The translations under genes and the position numbers were made by a program. Below are positions 10,639-20,281 of a stretch of 64,000 nucleotides of DNA, piece after piece; positions within the stretch are counted from its first letter, which is position 1; the number at the start of each line of letters is the position of its first letter. The notes beneath the pieces are model-generated. The model was given only the letters and a program-made list of their open reading frames with translations, was not told the DNA's origin and made no database searches. The stretch is taken from positions 434,001 through 498,000 of the forward strand of contig NZ_JAPDPF010000001.1 in the NCBI RefSeq assembly GCF_026283925.1, read 5' to 3'. The DNA is from Dyella halodurans (lineage in GTDB: Bacteria > Pseudomonadota > Gammaproteobacteria > Xanthomonadales > Rhodanobacteraceae).

Positions 10639-10670
10639 GTCCCGCGTCTTCGGCAAGAGGACGACGGGCG

Positions 10671-10708
10671 CACGCCACCGGCACCGGTTCCGTGGTGCCG
10701 GTGGCGTG
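10671..10708. other. 15-bp perfect hairpin between the beta-propeller gene and pip
   Basis: CACGCCACCGGCACC (10671-10685) pairs perfectly with 10694-10708 around an 8-base loop. There is no T run on either side, so it is either a non-canonical terminator or an mRNA end-protecting structure. It lies 33 bases after the upstream stop codon. Confidence 0.7.
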
Positions 10709-10717
10709 CTAGCCTAA

Positions 10718-11707
<990 letters not shown>

Positions 11708-11767
11708 TGCGGCAAGCCGCCTGGTTTGCCCTGCCAGCCTCGAGCGGAGACGGTCGGGGGTGATTGC

Positions 11768-13573
11768 TTACGGCGCCGCCGCAGCCAACGGTGGCGTCAC
11801 GCGCGCGAGCACATGCAGGCCCACGTTTGAGCGTTTCGCCTGCCGCTTGGCGCGTGCAGCAAAGGCTGCGATGGACTGCGCGCGCTGTGGCAGCGGCGGC
11901 GACAGCTGCACTGCGCCCATGACCACCGTGGTGAACGGAAAGAACTGCGGCATGCCGCGACGATCCTTGCCGCGCAGTCCGCCGCGCACTATGTCGACCT
12001 CGTCGAACAGGTGGGGCGAGCGCGAGTTGAAGGCCTCGATGACGCAGTGGCAGCGCGCCGCCCAATCCTCACTCTGGAACAGCACCACGAAATCGTCGCC
12101 GCCGATATGTCCCACGAAGTCGAGCGCGGGATCGACATGCTCACTGAGCAGGCTCGACAGCAGCCGGATCATCTCGTCGCCACGCGAGTAGCCGTAGTGA
12201 TCATTGAAGGGCTTGAAGTCCGTCAAGTCCACATGCACGACCACGAAGCGCTCGCTACCGCCGAGCAGCCGCTCCAGATGTTCGGTGGTGGGGATATTGC
12301 CGGGCAGAAACGTCAAGGGATTGGCATGCCTGGCGGCGTCGATGCGCAGCTCGCTCACGCGCCGCACCAGGGCTTCGCCGGTGCCGAGCCCGCGGTACTG
12401 GCCATCGCTGGTGACGATGAAGCCGTCGCTCAGATAGCGTTGATCCTCACCGCGCAGGACGTCGGCGAGGCTTTCCAGGCTGCGGTGCTCATCGCACACC
12501 AGCGGTGCCGCATTCATCAGAGCCGTACACGATTTGCGCGCCAGCAGCTCGCGGGCAAAAGGTTGCGCCATGCGTTCGTTGACCAGGCGACGGTTGATCA
12601 GGCCAATGGGATGGCCGTCCTTCACCACGGCCACGGCGTGCAGCTCCGGGTGGACCACAAACAGCGCCATCACCTCGTCGTTGGTCTGTCGCGGATGCAC
12701 CGATGGTGCCTCCATCAGCAGGTGACGCACCTGGGTCGGGCGCTGTGTCACCGGGCCACGTGGCCGGGGCGGCACCGTCACGGAAGGCATGCGCAGAATC
12801 CTTTGCGCTTCGTCGCTGGCCTCGCTCACCGGCTCGGCGATGGGTTTGCCGATCAGGAAGCCCTGTGCGTAGGGGATGCCGAGTTCGCGCAGCAGGCGCA
12901 GATCGGCGGGATCCTCCACGCCCTCGGCGACCAGGTCGGTGCCCAGCGTTTCGGCGACCTGGCAGAGCGCGCGCACGATGGCCAACCGTCCCGCGCTGCG
13001 TGACAGGCCATGGATGAGGTAGCGGTCGATCTTGACGACGTCCGGATGGATCTCGTTCCACATCTCGAAGCTGGAGTGGCCATTGCCGAAATCGTCGAGC
13101 GCAATACGCATGCCATGCGCACGCAGATAACCCAAGGCATGCGCCAGGCGGGCAGGGCTTTCCACGACGTCGCGTTCAGTCACTTCGATGGTGATGCGCG
13201 CCGGGTCCATGCCGCTACCGGTAAGGGCGAACAACACCTCGTCGGGGCGCGAGGCATCGTGCAGGATCGCCTGGGCGCTGAGGTTGACCAGGATGCGGCC
13301 ATCCCCGGGGTGAGTGGCGAAGGTGCGGCAAATCGTGCGCGCCGCGTGCAGCTCGATGTCCGCCAGTCGCCCCTCCATGCGCGCAAGATCCAGCAGATCG
13401 AGGATGGAGAAGTTGCCAGGCATGAAGGCGCAACGACTGAGTCCCTCGTGCGCGACGACTTCCAAGGTGTCGAGGCGCACCAGCGGCTGGAATACCGGAG
13501 TAAGACTTCCTGCCGCGAGTGCGCGCTCGAGCATGTGGTGTCGGGAGTTAGGGCGAAGAGGAATGGCTGACAT
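11768..13573 (-). CDS. EAL-CBS-GGDEF cyclic di-GMP protein
   Basis: A 601-residue cytoplasmic protein with no transmembrane segment. The order is EAL first (about residues 12-245), a pair of CBS-like domains (about 270-385), then GGDEF (about 420-585). The EAL part keeps the metal and substrate residues (EGLSR in place of EALLR, VNLSAQ, EVTERD, DDFGNGHS, K in VVKIDR, AEGVED, QGFLIGKP) and so could be an active phosphodiesterase. The GGDEF part has GGDDF and YSRGDE, compatible with cyclase activity. CBS domains often bind adenine nucleotides. It starts 13 bases after the chemoreceptor stop, so both probably share the flagellar promoter at 15265-15291. Confidence 0.92.
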   Translation of the reverse strand: MSAIPLRPNSRHHMLERALAAGSLTPVFQPLVRLDTLEVVAHEGLSRCAFMPGNFSILDLLDLARMEGRLADIELHAARTICRTFATHPGDGRILVNLSAQAILHDASRPDEVLFALTGSGMDPARITIEVTERDVVESPARLAHALGYLRAHGMRIALDDFGNGHSSFEMWNEIHPDVVKIDRYLIHGLSRSAGRLAIVRALCQVAETLGTDLVAEGVEDPADLRLLRELGIPYAQGFLIGKPIAEPVSEASDEAQRILRMPSVTVPPRPRGPVTQRPTQVRHLLMEAPSVHPRQTNDEVMALFVVHPELHAVAVVKDGHPIGLINRRLVNERMAQPFARELLARKSCTALMNAAPLVCDEHRSLESLADVLRGEDQRYLSDGFIVTSDGQYRGLGTGEALVRRVSELRIDAARHANPLTFLPGNIPTTEHLERLLGGSERFVVVHVDLTDFKPFNDHYGYSRGDEMIRLLSSLLSEHVDPALDFVGHIGGDDFVVLFQSEDWAARCHCVIEAFNSRSPHLFDEVDIVRGGLRGKDRRGMPQFFPFTTVVMGAVQLSPPLPQRAQSIAAFAARAKRQAKRSNVGLHVLARVTPPLAAAAP

Positions 13574-13586
13574 GCATGGCTTGGAC

Positions 13587-15233
13587 TCAGGCCGCCGCAG
13601 AGACCTGATAGGAGCGCTTCAATGCGGGTGGGGGCGGCGCCTCATGCGCCGGCTCATGGGAACCTTCCACGGCATCGGGAAGTCGGAAGAAGGCCACCTG
13701 GCGCATCAAGGCCTCGGCGTCCGTACTGAGTGCGCGGCCCGTCATATTGATGTCGTCGACCAGGCCGGCGTTCGCCTGCGTGACCTGGTCCATGTCGAGC
13801 ACGCTGCGATTGACCTGGGCGACGCCGGTGACCTGCGCCTGGCTGGCAGCGGAAATCTGCGAAACCAGGCCCGATACACGCGCCATGCTTTCCACGATGC
13901 CGTTCAGCGCCTCGCCGGAAAGCGCGACATGTGACCGCGCCACGTCGACGGCTTCGGTGCTGTTGTTGACCAGGCGGCGGATATCCTTGCCCGCCTCGAC
14001 GCAGCGCCGCGCGAGCAAGCGCACTTCGTTAGCCACGACGGCGAAGCCGCGGCCGCGCTCGCCGGCCTGCGCCGCCTCGATGGCAGCATTGAGCGAGAGC
14101 AAGTTGGTCTGGAAGGCGATGCTGTCGACCAGGTCGACGATCTCGGTAATGCCACGGCTGGCTTGCTGAATGGCGTGCATGGAGCCCAGTGCTTCGCCGG
14201 CCACACGACGTCCCTGTTCCACATGCATCAGCGCCTCGCGTGCCGCATGTGCAGCGCCATCGGCGTGGTCGGCGCCTTGTATGGCCTTGCTCGCCATGTG
14301 TTCCATCGAGGCGGTGGTCTGTTCCAGGCTGGCCGCTTGCGCCTGAGTGCGCTGGCTCAACGCCTGGTTGTCACGCGACAGGCGATGCGCGCGCTCGTCC
14401 ACCGAATGTGCGCTGGCGCGCACCTGCGTCAACACGCGCGTGAGCTGTTCGTCCATCGAGGCCAGGGCCCGCAGCAGCTTGCCCAGTTCGTCATGCAGGC
14501 CGACGTCGAAGGGTTCGCCGAGCGTGCCGGCGGCAATGCGCTGCGCAATGTCGGTAGCCAGGTTCAGGCGCTTCATCAGGCTACGCATCAGGGTGCCATC
14601 GAGCACGATGGTGGAAAGCAGGGCCATGACGAGCAGGGCAAACAGCAGGGTCATGCCTTGGCGATCGGCCTGGCGTTGCGTCTGCACCTGGCTATTGCCC
14701 TTGGCCAGTGCGGCCTGGAACAGGTTGGCGAAGTCGCTTTGCAGTGGTTCGTAGGCCGGTTGGACTTCCGTGCTGAGTTTCAGCGCGCCGATGTCGAACT
14801 GGCCGGCATCGAGCAGGGTCAGCGTTTCGTCGATGGCGCGATCGGCCTCGGCACGATGCACCTCGGTCAGCTTCAACGTCTGGGCCTGTTCCTGCGCCAG
14901 CTCGCTGGTAAGCAGCTGCTTCCAATGACGCTCCGCATCGACGCGGTCGGCGTGAATGCGGGTATGCGCATCGTCGACGGCAGAGGGTAGTTGGGACAAC
15001 ACCGCATGCACCAAGGCCTGCAGGCTGCTGTTGTAGTCGTTCTGCACGCGGCCGACGTCGGCGACCGGACTGAGCGAACCTTGCACCAGCCCCTCGATGC
15101 GCGTATCGGCGCGACGCAGCTGCACGATGCCTGCGGCGCACGTCAGCGCGAGCAATCCGAGGATGGAGAGCAGGCGCAGCAATAGACGCTTGCGCAGCGT
15201 CAGCATGGGAATCCACTTGGTCAGCTTGAGCAT
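13587..15233 (-). CDS. methyl-accepting chemotaxis protein
   Basis: A 548-residue transmembrane chemoreceptor. TM1 lies at about 15-37, a four-helix-bundle periplasmic sensor at about 38-190, TM2 at about 192-213, HAMP at about 214-265, and the signalling domain after that with the hairpin tip DSIAFQTNLLSLNAAIEAA and GERGRGFAVVANEVR, which contacts CheA and CheW. A 28-residue proline/alanine-rich tail follows, without a CheR-binding pentapeptide. An alternative ATG at 15206 would give a shorter N-terminus. The ligand is unknown. A sigma-28 promoter lies 32 bases upstream, and the EAL-GGDEF gene follows in the same direction. Confidence 0.95.
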   Translation of the reverse strand: MLKLTKWIPMLTLRKRLLLRLLSILGLLALTCAAGIVQLRRADTRIEGLVQGSLSPVADVGRVQNDYNSSLQALVHAVLSQLPSAVDDAHTRIHADRVDAERHWKQLLTSELAQEQAQTLKLTEVHRAEADRAIDETLTLLDAGQFDIGALKLSTEVQPAYEPLQSDFANLFQAALAKGNSQVQTQRQADRQGMTLLFALLVMALLSTIVLDGTLMRSLMKRLNLATDIAQRIAAGTLGEPFDVGLHDELGKLLRALASMDEQLTRVLTQVRASAHSVDERAHRLSRDNQALSQRTQAQAASLEQTTASMEHMASKAIQGADHADGAAHAAREALMHVEQGRRVAGEALGSMHAIQQASRGITEIVDLVDSIAFQTNLLSLNAAIEAAQAGERGRGFAVVANEVRLLARRCVEAGKDIRRLVNNSTEAVDVARSHVALSGEALNGIVESMARVSGLVSQISAASQAQVTGVAQVNRSVLDMDQVTQANAGLVDDINMTGRALSTDAEALMRQVAFFRLPDAVEGSHEPAHEAPPPPALKRSYQVSAAA

Positions 15234-15264
15234 GGGATGTCTGGAGGTGAGAAGACTGCAAGAG

Positions 15265-15291
15265 CTATCGGCTCACCACGCAGTTACTTTA
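15265..15291 (-). promoter_or_regulatory. sigma-28 (FliA) promoter of the chemoreceptor operon
   Basis: Reading the minus strand, TAAAGTAA (15291-15284), exactly 11 bases, then GCCGATAG (15272-15265). This closely matches the flagellar sigma-28 consensus TAAAGTTT-N11-GCCGATAA. Expected transcription start is near 15258, about 25 bases before the chemoreceptor ATG. Confidence 0.88.
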
Positions 15292-15417
15292 GCTAAAAGT
15301 GCAATTTAATCTTGCAGAATCAATCATTTATTGTTGTTCTGGTGGGCGGAACAGTGCATGCAAGATGGCATGGCAAGATGTCGCCCCGATGACTTTCGTG
15401 CTGCATTCCTCATTCCC

Positions 15418-15454
15418 AAAAAAATGAAAAGCCCCGCTGCGGCCAGGCGGGGCT
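15418..15454 (-). terminator. terminator of upp
   Basis: On the minus strand, AGCCCCGC (15454-15447) and GCGGGGCT (15437-15430) form a stem followed by TTTTCATTTTTTT. It lies 28 bases past the upp stop codon. Confidence 0.88.
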
Positions 15455-15481
15455 GTGTGGTGTATCGCGGAGGCGCTGCGC

Positions 15482-16123
15482 TTACGCGGTGGGCAGCTGC
15501 TTGGTGCCGAAGATCTTGTCACCCGCATCGCCGAGGCCGGGCAGGATGTAGCCGTGCTCGTTCAAGCGTTCGTCAATCGCGGCCGTATAGATCTCAATAT
15601 CGGGATGGGCGGCTTCGATGCGCTTCAGTCCTTCGGGAGCGGCCACCAGGAACAGTCCCTTGATGCGTTTGCAGCCGGCCGCCTTGAGCATGTCGACGGT
15701 GGCGACCAGGGTGCCGGCGGTGGCCAGCATGGGGTCGACGATCAGGGCTATGCGCTCATCCATGCGGCCGGTGAGCTTTTCGTAATAGGTGATCGGCTTG
15801 AGTGTTTCCTCGTCGCGCTGCAGGCCGACCACGCTGACCTTCGCCGCCGGGATCAGGTCGAGCACACCGGGCAGCATGCCCAGCCCTGCACGCAGGATCG
15901 GCACGATGGTGATCTTTTTGCCCTTGATCCGATGCACGGTCAACGGCCCGGCCCAGCCCTCGATGACCTGCTCAATCGTTTCCAGATCCTTGGTGGCCTC
16001 GTAAGTGAGCAGGGCCGCCACCTCGGACGCGAGCTCCCGAAACTCCTTGGTACTGCTGCCGGCACGGCGCATCAGGCCGAGCTTGTGCTGGATGAGGGGG
16101 TGGCGGACTTCGACGATTTTCAT
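15482..16123 (-). CDS. upp: uracil phosphoribosyltransferase
   Basis: Salvage enzyme joining uracil and PRPP to make UMP. The 213-residue protein begins [15 protein letters not shown], as in the family; upstream in-frame codons back to 16180 would add a non-conserved stretch. Seen are the dimer/substrate segment [11 protein letters not shown], the PRPP loop region [18 protein letters not shown] and the uracil-binding C-terminus [12 protein letters not shown]. It is flanked on the minus strand by psiF upstream and its own terminator downstream, so it is probably monocistronic. Confidence 0.97.
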   Translation of the reverse strand: MKIVEVRHPLIQHKLGLMRRAGSSTKEFRELASEVAALLTYEATKDLETIEQVIEGWAGPLTVHRIKGKKITIVPILRAGLGMLPGVLDLIPAAKVSVVGLQRDEETLKPITYYEKLTGRMDERIALIVDPMLATAGTLVATVDMLKAAGCKRIKGLFLVAAPEGLKRIEAAHPDIEIYTAAIDERLNEHGYILPGLGDAGDKIFGTKQLPTA

Positions 16124-16178
16124 GGGGGAGTGTCCCAGGGGGCTGGCGCGATTGTGGCCTACGCCCGCTGCCGCGCAC

Positions 16179-16208
16179 AAAAAAGGTGCCGGCCTGGGCC
16201 GGCACCTT
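16179..16208 (-). terminator. terminator of psiF
   Basis: A 12-base perfect inverted repeat (16208-16197 with 16194-16183 on the minus strand) followed by TTTTTT. It lies 18 bases after the psiF stop and upstream of upp, so psiF and upp are separate transcripts. Confidence 0.88.
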
Positions 16209-16225
16209 CGTCGTCTACGGCTGCA

Positions 16226-16579
16226 TCAATGCGCCGCAGGGGCAGCGTCGCCCTTGAGGCAGGTGCTCATGAACTGCTTGCGGGCGTCGCCCTTGAGCGA
16301 CTTGGCCTGCGGATCGGCGTTACACGCCTTCATCTTCTCCTGCTGCGTCTGCTTGGCGGCGGGAGCGGCCGGGCTTTCGCCCTTGAGGCAACTGCTCATG
16401 AAGGCTTTGCGCTCGTCGCCGGTCTTGCCTGTCGCTTGCTTGTTGCAGTCGGTCATGCGCTGCTGCTGCGAGTTCTTGGCGGGTGCGCTGCCGGCGGCAG
16501 CCTGCGGTGCGGCAACGGCAGTGGAAGCGGCAAAGGCCAGCGCGAGGCTGGCGACCATCAGGCTTATACGCGAAGACAT
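16226..16579 (-). CDS. psiF: PsiF-repeat periplasmic protein
   Basis: A small (117-residue) exported protein with two PsiF repeats. The start at 16579 has AGGAGGG just upstream and gives a typical signal peptide (ISLMVASLALAFAASTAVAA). The two repeats share RMTDCNKQATGK.../KMKACNADPQAK... followed by ERKAFMSSCLKG and ARKQFMSTCLKG, each with two cysteines that could form a disulfide. In E. coli psiF is induced by phosphate starvation, but its function is unknown. Regulation here cannot be read from the sequence. Confidence 0.9.
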   Translation of the reverse strand: MSSRISLMVASLALAFAASTAVAAPQAAAGSAPAKNSQQQRMTDCNKQATGKTGDERKAFMSSCLKGESPAAPAAKQTQQEKMKACNADPQAKSLKGDARKQFMSTCLKGDAAPAAH

Positions 16580-16685
16580 GCGAATACCCTCCTGGAAGAC
16601 CGGCGAGTGCCGGTGACGCAAGTCTATGCCTGCTGCTACTTCCAGCGGGAGGGGCGTCGCAAGGGAGTGTACGGCGGCGATTCAT

Positions 16686-16719
16686 CCTGCGGCGCGCTGG
16701 AGTTCAGCCGCGCCGCAGG
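16686..16719 (-). other. hairpin downstream of the aminotransferase gene
   Basis: CCTGCGGCGCG (16686-16696) is perfectly complementary to 16709-16719 with a 12-base loop. It lies 18 bases after the aminotransferase stop (minus strand) but has no T run, so it is at best an imperfect terminator. Confidence 0.55.
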
Positions 16720-16737
16720 TCAATCAGGGTGGGCAGC

Positions 16738-18240
16738 TCAGGCCGCCTCGGCCTCGGTCTTGAGCTTGCGCGGACCTTGCAGCAAGGCCTGGCGCACGTG
16801 CGCGATCACCAGGTCCACCTCGGCACTGGTCACCAGGAAGTGCGGGGTGAAGCGCAGTGAATTGGTACCGCCATGGATCACGCCCACGCCGCGCACGCGC
16901 ATGTATTCCTCGATGGAGTCCGCGCCGTAGCACTTGAACTCCGGTGACAGCTCGCAGGAGAACAACAGGCCGGTACCCTGGACCTTGGTGATGAGACCGC
17001 CGAGTTCGTTCTTCAGCAGGTTGAGCTTGTCGACGAATTCACGGCCACGTTCGCTGATGTTGCGCCGTACCTCGTCGGACATCTCGCCGAGCGTGGCAAG
17101 GGCCACGTCCAGCGCACGCGGGTTGGCCGTCATGGTGTTGCCGTAGATGCCCTTGCGGTACAGGTTGGCGGTGCGCTCGCTCACGGCCAGCACCGACAGC
17201 GGATATTGGCCGGCGTTGAGTGCCTTGGAGAAGGTCTCCATGTCGGGCGGGGTCAGCTTTTCGAAGCCCGGATAATCGGTCAGCGAAAGCACGCCGTGGG
17301 CACGCAGACCGGCCTGGATGGAGTCGACCAGCAGCAGCGAGCCGTGTGCTTCGGTGAGCGCGCGCGCCTTCTGGTAGAACTCGGGCGTCACGGCACGACC
17401 CGGATCGCCTTCGCCCATCACCGGCTCCAGGAACATCGCTTCGATGAACCAGCCATGCTTGTCCGCATCGGCAAACACCGCCTCGAGCTGCGCGATGTCG
17501 TATGGCTGGATGGTCAGCAGCGTGTCTTCATTGCGGTAGCTGGCGAGGTGCTGCAGATAGGTCTTGCGGGTGGAATCGGAGTACAGCGCCGGTTTGTCGG
17601 TACGGCCGTGGAACGCCCCCTTTACCGCCAGGCGCTTGATCGTACGGCCAGCATGACGCGCACCGGGATCGGTCATCAACTTGGCATTGACGTCCGCGAT
17701 ACGGCAGGCCAGGCCCACCGACTCCGAACCGGAGTTGAGGCACAGGTAGCGCGTATACGGATTGCTGCCACGGTTGCGGCCCAGCTCGCGATCCATGGCG
17801 CGGGTGAACTGCATCTGCGAGACGCTCGGCGTCATCACGTTGGCCATCACCTGGGGACGCGCCAGCGCGGCGTCGACGGCCGCGTGGTTGTGGCCCAGGC
17901 CGAGCATGCCGTAACCGCCGTTGTCGTGGATCACTGCACCCTTGAGGCTGATCACCCAGGGGCCGCGTGCGGCTGCCGGCAGGTAGTGATTGATGGCGTC
18001 GTCGGGATAGAAATTGACGAACTCGGCCTGCGTCTTGGTGATCTGTTCGGCTTCGTCCAGCTTGAGGAAGTCACCCAGCTCGGCACGCAGTTCGCGATGG
18101 CGCGCGACGGCCTCGTCGATCGCCTGTACCAGCTGTGGATGGCTGGCCGCGAAACGCTCGATGGTGGCGTCGTCCAAACCGGTGGTCTGCGGAGCGCCGC
18201 CGAATTCGCGCAGTTCGCGCAGCTGATTGATAACACCCAT
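16738..18240 (-). CDS. class III PLP-dependent aminotransferase, substrate unknown
   Basis: A 500-residue cytoplasmic PLP enzyme of the class III (ornithine/acetylornithine) aminotransferase fold. The start MGVINQLREL has GAGGAGG nearby. Fold landmarks: LNSGSESV (phosphate-binding), KGAFHGRTDKP, EPVMGEGD, DSIQAGLRAHG in place of the usual DEVQTGxGRTG, and FSKALNAGQYP, whose Lys is the likely PLP anchor. The DSIQAG change and a long extra N-terminal segment of about 80 residues set it apart from ArgD, BioA or GabT. Residues around HNHAAVD and GIYGNTMTANPRALD are otherwise family-like. It is monocistronic and divergent from the ABC operon. I do not assign a substrate. Confidence 0.85.
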   Translation of the reverse strand: MGVINQLRELREFGGAPQTTGLDDATIERFAASHPQLVQAIDEAVARHRELRAELGDFLKLDEAEQITKTQAEFVNFYPDDAINHYLPAAARGPWVISLKGAVIHDNGGYGMLGLGHNHAAVDAALARPQVMANVMTPSVSQMQFTRAMDRELGRNRGSNPYTRYLCLNSGSESVGLACRIADVNAKLMTDPGARHAGRTIKRLAVKGAFHGRTDKPALYSDSTRKTYLQHLASYRNEDTLLTIQPYDIAQLEAVFADADKHGWFIEAMFLEPVMGEGDPGRAVTPEFYQKARALTEAHGSLLLVDSIQAGLRAHGVLSLTDYPGFEKLTPPDMETFSKALNAGQYPLSVLAVSERTANLYRKGIYGNTMTANPRALDVALATLGEMSDEVRRNISERGREFVDKLNLLKNELGGLITKVQGTGLLFSCELSPEFKCYGADSIEEYMRVRGVGVIHGGTNSLRFTPHFLVTSAEVDLVIAHVRQALLQGPRKLKTEAEAA

Positions 18241-18437
18241 GGGTACCTCCTCAAAGTCGACGTGCTTGCCGTCCCGCTGGCATGCACGCCGACGCGTCTG
18301 TGAATGCATGTGGGAACGCATGAATCTGCGGCGTTGCCCGAGCCTGCAAAGGCTTTGTCGCACTGCGTTTCATCGGGGATGTGGCAATGCAACCGCCACC
18401 TGAGCATAACGCGGCCCAGTCGCCTCCGGTACCCCGT

Positions 18438-18451
18438 GTGACGCTTGTCAC
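18438..18451. promoter_or_regulatory. candidate operator GTGAC-N4-GTCAC upstream of the ABC/two-component operon
   Basis: A perfect 5-base inverted repeat GTGAC-GCTT-GTCAC at 18438-18451, 74 bases before the ABC ATPase start and in the divergent region with the aminotransferase gene. NarL/DesR-type regulators bind short inverted repeats, so it is a plausible site for the response regulator at 21684. A single copy and no experimental support. Confidence 0.35.
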
Positions 18452-18524
18452 CTCGCTCGGCTGACGCTGGCGACTGCGTGCAAACCCTTGTCGCGCCTAG
18501 CATGGCGGGCAAGGAGGAGGGCCC

Positions 18525-19439
18525 ATGAAACAGCACGCCACAGCCGTCGCCAGCCTGGTTGGAGCGGTCAAGAATTACGGTTCCTTAACGGCGCTGGATG
18601 GCCTGGACCTCATGCTGCATCGCGGCGAACTACTGGCCTTGCTGGGTCCCAACGGTGCCGGCAAGAGCACCGCAATAGGCTTGTTGCTGGGCTTGATCCG
18701 CGCTGATGCCGGGCGTGTCGAACTATTCGGTGAAGAGCCGCAAAGCCTGCGTGCACGCCGACGGGTCGGGGTGATGCTGCAATCGGCCTCGCTGCCACAG
18801 ACCTTGCGTGTGGGTGAGTTGTTGCGGCTCACCATGAGTTATTACCCGTCGCCGCGCACGTTGGATGATTGCGCGAACCTGGCTGGCATCACCGACCTTC
18901 TGTTGAGGCCTTACGCCAAACTGTCCGGCGGGCAACAACGTCGCGTGCAGTTCGCGATGGCCTTATGCGGACGACCTGAGTTGCTGTTCCTCGATGAACC
19001 GACGGTTGGCATGGATATCGAGGCGCGGCAGAGGTTATGGACGGCCATACGCGGTCTGGTGGCCGAAGGTTGTGCCGTGGTGTTGACCACGCATTATCTC
19101 GAGGAAGCCGAAGCGCTGGCGCAACGCGTCGTCGTGCTGGCCAAAGGGCGCGTCATCAGCGAAGGCAGCGTGGATGCGTTGCGCTCGCGCGTGTCGCTGA
19201 CGCGCATTCGGTGCATTACGGACCTGGATGAAGTGGCCGTGGCGCGTTGGGCAAACGTGGCCTCGGTCGAGCGCGAGCAACGCTATCTGCAAATTTGCAC
19301 CGACGCACCGGAAAACCTGCTGCGCCGCCTGCTGGATGCCGATCCCGCCGTGACCGAGCTGGAAGTGCGGCGCGCTGGCCTGGCCGAGGCGTTTACCGAA
19401 CTCACCCGCGAAACGACCACGACGCAGGAGGCCGCGTGA
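18525..19439 (+). CDS. ABC transporter ATP-binding protein
   Basis: A 304-residue ATPase of the drug/antibiotic exporter (CcmA/DrrA-like) type that powers the membrane protein encoded next. Seen are Walker A GPNGAGKST, Q-loop, signature LSGGQQRR, Walker B LLFLDEPT and the switch His in TTHYLEEAE. GGAGG lies just before the ATG. A C-terminal extension of about 80 residues is typical of this subfamily. Its stop overlaps the permease start by one base, and kinase and regulator genes follow, the arrangement of DesKR-controlled exporters. Confidence 0.95.
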   Translation: MKQHATAVASLVGAVKNYGSLTALDGLDLMLHRGELLALLGPNGAGKSTAIGLLLGLIRADAGRVELFGEEPQSLRARRRVGVMLQSASLPQTLRVGELLRLTMSYYPSPRTLDDCANLAGITDLLLRPYAKLSGGQQRRVQFAMALCGRPELLFLDEPTVGMDIEARQRLWTAIRGLVAEGCAVVLTTHYLEEAEALAQRVVVLAKGRVISEGSVDALRSRVSLTRIRCITDLDEVAVARWANVASVEREQRYLQICTDAPENLLRRLLDADPAVTELEVRRAGLAEAFTELTRETTTTQEAA

Positions 19440-20236
19440 TGGCTACCGTTGATGCAGGTTCCACCGGCTTGATCGACGCCGGCGAGATGCCATGGCGCCG
19501 CCTGCTTGCAGCCTATGTCGCCGAAGCACGCAGTGAGTGCCTGCGCTATCTGCGGGCGCCGGGCTTCCTGTTGCCGGTGACCTTGTTTCCCACCATGTTC
19601 TACCTGCTGTTTGGCATCGTGATGAATCGCGGTGGGCACGCCGACATCGCGCGCTACCTGCTTGCCAGCTACAGCGTGTTTGGCGTGATGAGTCCAGGCC
19701 TGTTCGGTTTTGGCGTGTCATTGGCGATCGAGCGCGACAACGGTCTGCTCACGCTCAAGCGCGCCCTGCCGATGCCGCCAGGCGCGTACCTGCTGGGCAA
19801 GATGCTGATGGCGATGCTGGCGGCGGGGGCGGTCGTCATGCTGCTGCTGGCCCTGGCCATGGGCCTGGCGCAGGTGAGCGTGGCCCCAGGGCAGGCGGGC
19901 CAGCTGCTTTTGACCGGGATGCTTGGCGTCTTGCCGTTCTGCGCGATGGGCATGTTTATCGGGACGCTGGTGAAGGGGCAGGGCGCGCCGGGCGTGCTCA
20001 ACCTGATCTACCTGCCGATGTCCTTCCTCTCCGGCCTGTGGGTTCCCCTGTCGATGTTGCCGGCCACGTTGCAGCACATCGCGCCGATATGGCCCAGCGC
20101 GCATCTGCAGGCACTCGCCCTTGCCGCCATGGGTCTGTCGCGGGCGGCCAGCGCCTGGCCGCATGTGCTCGTACTGGGTGCTTATGCGGCAGTCTTTCTG
20201 CTGCTGGCGGCGCGGCGCCTGCGGCGCCACGGTTGA
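19439..20236 (+). CDS. ABC-2 type transporter permease
   Basis: A 265-residue inner-membrane protein with about six transmembrane helices (starting near residues 40-60 with FLLPVTLFPTMFYLLFGIV) and the ABC-2 feature of a long cytoplasmic N-terminus. The start ATG overlaps the ATPase stop by one base; an upstream GTG frame inside the ATPase gene is not meaningful. It forms the exporter channel with the preceding ATPase. Substrate unknown: lipid, peptide antibiotic or other; DesKR-type neighbours suggest membrane stress. Confidence 0.92.
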   Translation: MATVDAGSTGLIDAGEMPWRRLLAAYVAEARSECLRYLRAPGFLLPVTLFPTMFYLLFGIVMNRGGHADIARYLLASYSVFGVMSPGLFGFGVSLAIERDNGLLTLKRALPMPPGAYLLGKMLMAMLAAGAVVMLLLALAMGLAQVSVAPGQAGQLLLTGMLGVLPFCAMGMFIGTLVKGQGAPGVLNLIYLPMSFLSGLWVPLSMLPATLQHIAPIWPSAHLQALALAAMGLSRAASAWPHVLVLGAYAAVFLLLAARRLRRHG

Positions 20237-20281
20237 AGTAGCATGCAGCCCCAGAGGCAGACACCACGGGGAGTGGATGAA

